Assembly (NCBI GenBank): GCA_934129895.1
Contig: CAKOWY010000001.1
Location: 310,001-374,000, forward strand
Direction of reading: 5' to 3'
DNA length: 64,000 bases
DNA from: an uncultured Clostridia bacterium
GTDB taxonomy: Bacteria > Bacillota > Clostridia > TANB77 > CAG-508
The position numbers were made by a program, and so were the translations under genes. A model generated the notes under the pieces. It was not told the origin of the DNA. It searched no databases and saw nothing but the letters and a program-made list of their open reading frames with translations. Shown piece after piece: positions 62,286 to 64,000 of this stretch. Every line of letters begins with the position of its first letter. The stretch's first letter is position 1.

Positions 62286-62927
62286 TTATTTTTTACTTTT
62301 TACAACATTAGGCTTTTTTTCAACTCTATATATAACATACATTATTGATGCAAAATATACAAGTAAAACACATGATGGTGTAAACATTCCAACAGGAATT
62401 CTTGTTATTGCAATTAAACTCATTAATACTGATTCACTTAAAACTGGTATTAAAACAGTATTTAATATAACACTAACTATTCCCTTTTTATAATATCTTA
62501 TTGCCATATATGCTACAATTATTACTCCTGAAATTACAAATGGAATAATGTAATCTTTAAACATATCATATATTCTTGTTGATGGAACATTTTTTATTTC
62601 TGTATCTTCTGCTGTCTGATCAAATGTATAAACTTCTTTTAGTTTTGTTATTATTGTTCCTACATCTTCTTCTGATATTGAAATTGCTCTTATTGTTACC
62701 ATATCTTTATAAATTTCAACTGCTTGTACTAGATTTTGTTTTCCTAATACTTCATCTGTTATTTCTTTTATCTTTCCTATTTCAACTTCATTATTAATAT
62801 ATATATCAATTTTTTGACTCTCTTTATATCTTAATTCTTTATTAAATCCAACTGTAGATATCATAATAATTCCTATAAGAATAATTATTAATGCTATTGC
62901 AATTGTAACTACATTTCTTCTTTTCAT
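62286..62927 (-). CDS. secF: SecF-like protein, shortened
   Basis: 213 residues against about 290-310 for SecF. Membrane helix 7-27, an extracytoplasmic domain of about 95 residues (IDIYINNEVEIGKI, then LVQAVEIYKDMVTIRA), and only three or four helices after it. The usual SecF end with G-Y-S-x-N-D-T-I-V and D-R-I-R-E is absent: the protein stops soon after PVGMFTPSCVLLVYFASIMY. It directly follows the SecD-like gene. The assignment rests on this pairing and topology; it is a divergent or reduced member. Confidence 0.65.
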   Translation of the reverse strand: MKRRNVVTIAIALIIILIGIIMISTVGFNKELRYKESQKIDIYINNEVEIGKIKEITDEVLGKQNLVQAVEIYKDMVTIRAISISEEDVGTIITKLKEVYTFDQTAEDTEIKNVPSTRIYDMFKDYIIPFVISGVIIVAYMAIRYYKKGIVSVILNTVLIPVLSESVLMSLIAITRIPVGMFTPSCVLLVYFASIMYVIYRVEKKPNVVKSKK

Positions 62928-62955
62928 CTTCTTCTTCCTTTCCTATTGATTGCAA

Positions 62956-64000
62956 TTAATTATTTTGTTTTAATTTTAGCAATGTTCTTGTGAAAATTAA
63001 ATTGTGTAATGCAATTACTACTAATCCCCAAAACATTATCATTCCAAAGCTACTTAAACTCTCCCATTTTGCTAAACAGAATACTATTGTGAATATCATT
63101 ACTGGTATTAATTTAGAAAATACATTTTTATATGTTGATTTTAATGCCTCATCAACTAAATTCATTTTTTTAGTTTTTGATAATATCTCTTGGTTAAATT
63201 TCAAATTAATTAACAATACAATTATAATTGCACTTATTCCATCTGCAGATATCATTACATTTGTATATCTTATTACTAATGATAAAATTGCTGCAAATCC
63301 AACATAAGATATTGCTACTAATACTCCTGATTTTTTATAGATTATGCTATATATTATTAATGTAATTATTAGAGCTATTCCAACAACTATCATAAAGTTT
63401 GTTACTTGTTTTTCTGTTATATTAGAATATTCATATCTGTTTGTTGATATTTCATATTTTGCTGGAAGTTTTCCAGAATTTTCAATCATTGACATTTCAG
63501 CTGCTTGTGAAATATAGTTATTTAAACTTGTACTATTTGATGTTTCTGATCCTATTTTAACTGTAATTTTATCTTTATCTATTTTTGAAACTTTATATGT
63601 TGTTCCAGCAATTGATAAATTAGCTATTTTCTTTAAGTTTTCAGTTGTTTCGTTATTTGAATCTGTTGCTTGATTTTCTTCTGTTTGAGTTTCTGTGTTT
63701 TCATCTGTTGTTGTTTCTTCTGTGTTATCTTTTGATGAATCATCTGTTGATGTTTTTGATTCAATTTCATCTATTTCTGTTGCTAATAATGCATAATCAT
63801 TTAAAATTTCATTAAGTTTAGCTTGTCCATCTTTTGTTAATTGAACTTCTGCATATACTTGATAAGCTCCATTTGTTTGATTTGCACTATAAGAATAATG
63901 TATTGATTTTACCATATCATCTGATAAAAGTGTTTCACTTGTATCTTTTGCTGCAATTTTTGTTTCTTGATTTACTGTTAAATAATATACATAAGAATCT
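62956..64000 (-). CDS. secD: SecD-like protein, C-terminal part (runs off the window)
   Basis: The frame stays open to the window end, so the protein begins beyond 64000. The visible 348 codons hold part of the periplasmic domain (YVYYLTVNQETK, then QVYAEVQLTKDGQAKL), an acidic Thr/Glu-rich insert (about 60 residues), the P1-type tail, and six membrane helices. The conserved V-D-A-N-V of helix 4, whose Asp is needed for proton-coupled SecDF function, is replaced by INLKFNQEI. It pairs with the shortened SecF. Divergent; possibly inactive as a proton-driven motor. Confidence 0.7.
   Translation of the reverse strand, partial: DSYVYYLTVNQETKIAAKDTSETLLSDDMVKSIHYSYSANQTNGAYQVYAEVQLTKDGQAKLNEILNDYALLATEIDEIESKTSTDDSSKDNTEETTTDENTETQTEENQATDSNNETTENLKKIANLSIAGTTYKVSKIDKDKITVKIGSETSNSTSLNNYISQAAEMSMIENSGKLPAKYEISTNRYEYSNITEKQVTNFMIVVGIALIITLIIYSIIYKKSGVLVAISYVGFAAILSLVIRYTNVMISADGISAIIIVLLINLKFNQEILSKTKKMNLVDEALKSTYKNVFSKLIPVMIFTIVFCLAKWESLSSFGMIMFWGLVVIALHNLIFTRTLLKLKQNN

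Overview
The window looks like a chromosomal segment of a very AT-rich, endospore-forming member of the Clostridia, probably an uncultured gut lineage. Support for this: T/A-ending codons throughout, AAGGAGG-type ribosome binding sites, sigma-A promoters, and a set of sporulation and germination genes (gpr, spoIVFA/spoIVFB, a cwlD-like amidase, dacF, cotJA-cotJB-cotJC, a Cys/Gly-rich coat-type microprotein). No phage, insertion sequence, CRISPR array or rRNA operon is visible, and no gene-free stretch exceeds about 260 bases.

Layout. 1-12.4 kb (minus strand): a cell-surface polysaccharide operon with an ABC exporter (permease plus Wzt-like ATPase with a C-terminal sugar-binding domain), an MBL-fold hydrolase, a degenerate methyltransferase/kinase-like coiled-coil protein, several glycosyltransferases and two large multi-pass membrane proteins. 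12.4-16.8 kb: a membrane-anchored unknown, a nine-repeat ChW protein with an M14 peptidase domain, and another GT2. 16.8-21 kb: recO, yqzL, era and a large unknown protein. 21-25 kb: a 1-Cys peroxiredoxin, then a P-type cation ATPase behind a yybP-ykoY (Mn2+) riboswitch, and tRNA-Glu. 25-31 kb: a compositionally foreign HNH/ParB-like gene, CwlD, a CBS-domain protein, a GGDEF protein, an Ig-like membrane protein and L-lactate dehydrogenase. 31-35.7 kb: spore protease gpr (split by a +1 shift), spoIVFB, spoIVFA, sortase and an HD-GYP protein. 35.7-43.9 kb: mraZ-rsmH-ftsL with an MraZ operator, a NifS-type cysteine desulfurase (split by a +1 shift), dusB-rodA-minE-minD and dacF. 43.9-53 kb: VanW protein, L31, an adjacent cohesin-like/dockerin pair, a U32 peptidase, and a vWA-LPKTG surface protein. 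53-64 kb: tRNA-Trp, an M23 peptidase lacking an ATG/GTG/TTG start, rqcH, a foreign-looking 140-aa gene, a prenyl synthase, an ABC-2 exporter, a TSCPD protein, cotJABC, smpB, a DUF1540 protein and a divergent secF/secD pair.

The most unusual signal concerns two unrelated, otherwise intact conserved genes, gpr and nifS. Each is interrupted by a single extra C that turns a GGA glycine codon into an in-frame CGG (context Y-T-C-GGA-A). Reading one base forward at that point restores a full-length protein with its second catalytic residue. My by-eye scan found no other in-frame CGG in the window except in the two genes whose base composition marks them as foreign. This fits either programmed +1 frameshifting at an unassigned or starved CGG codon, or two similar indel errors. 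A search across the whole genome would settle it.
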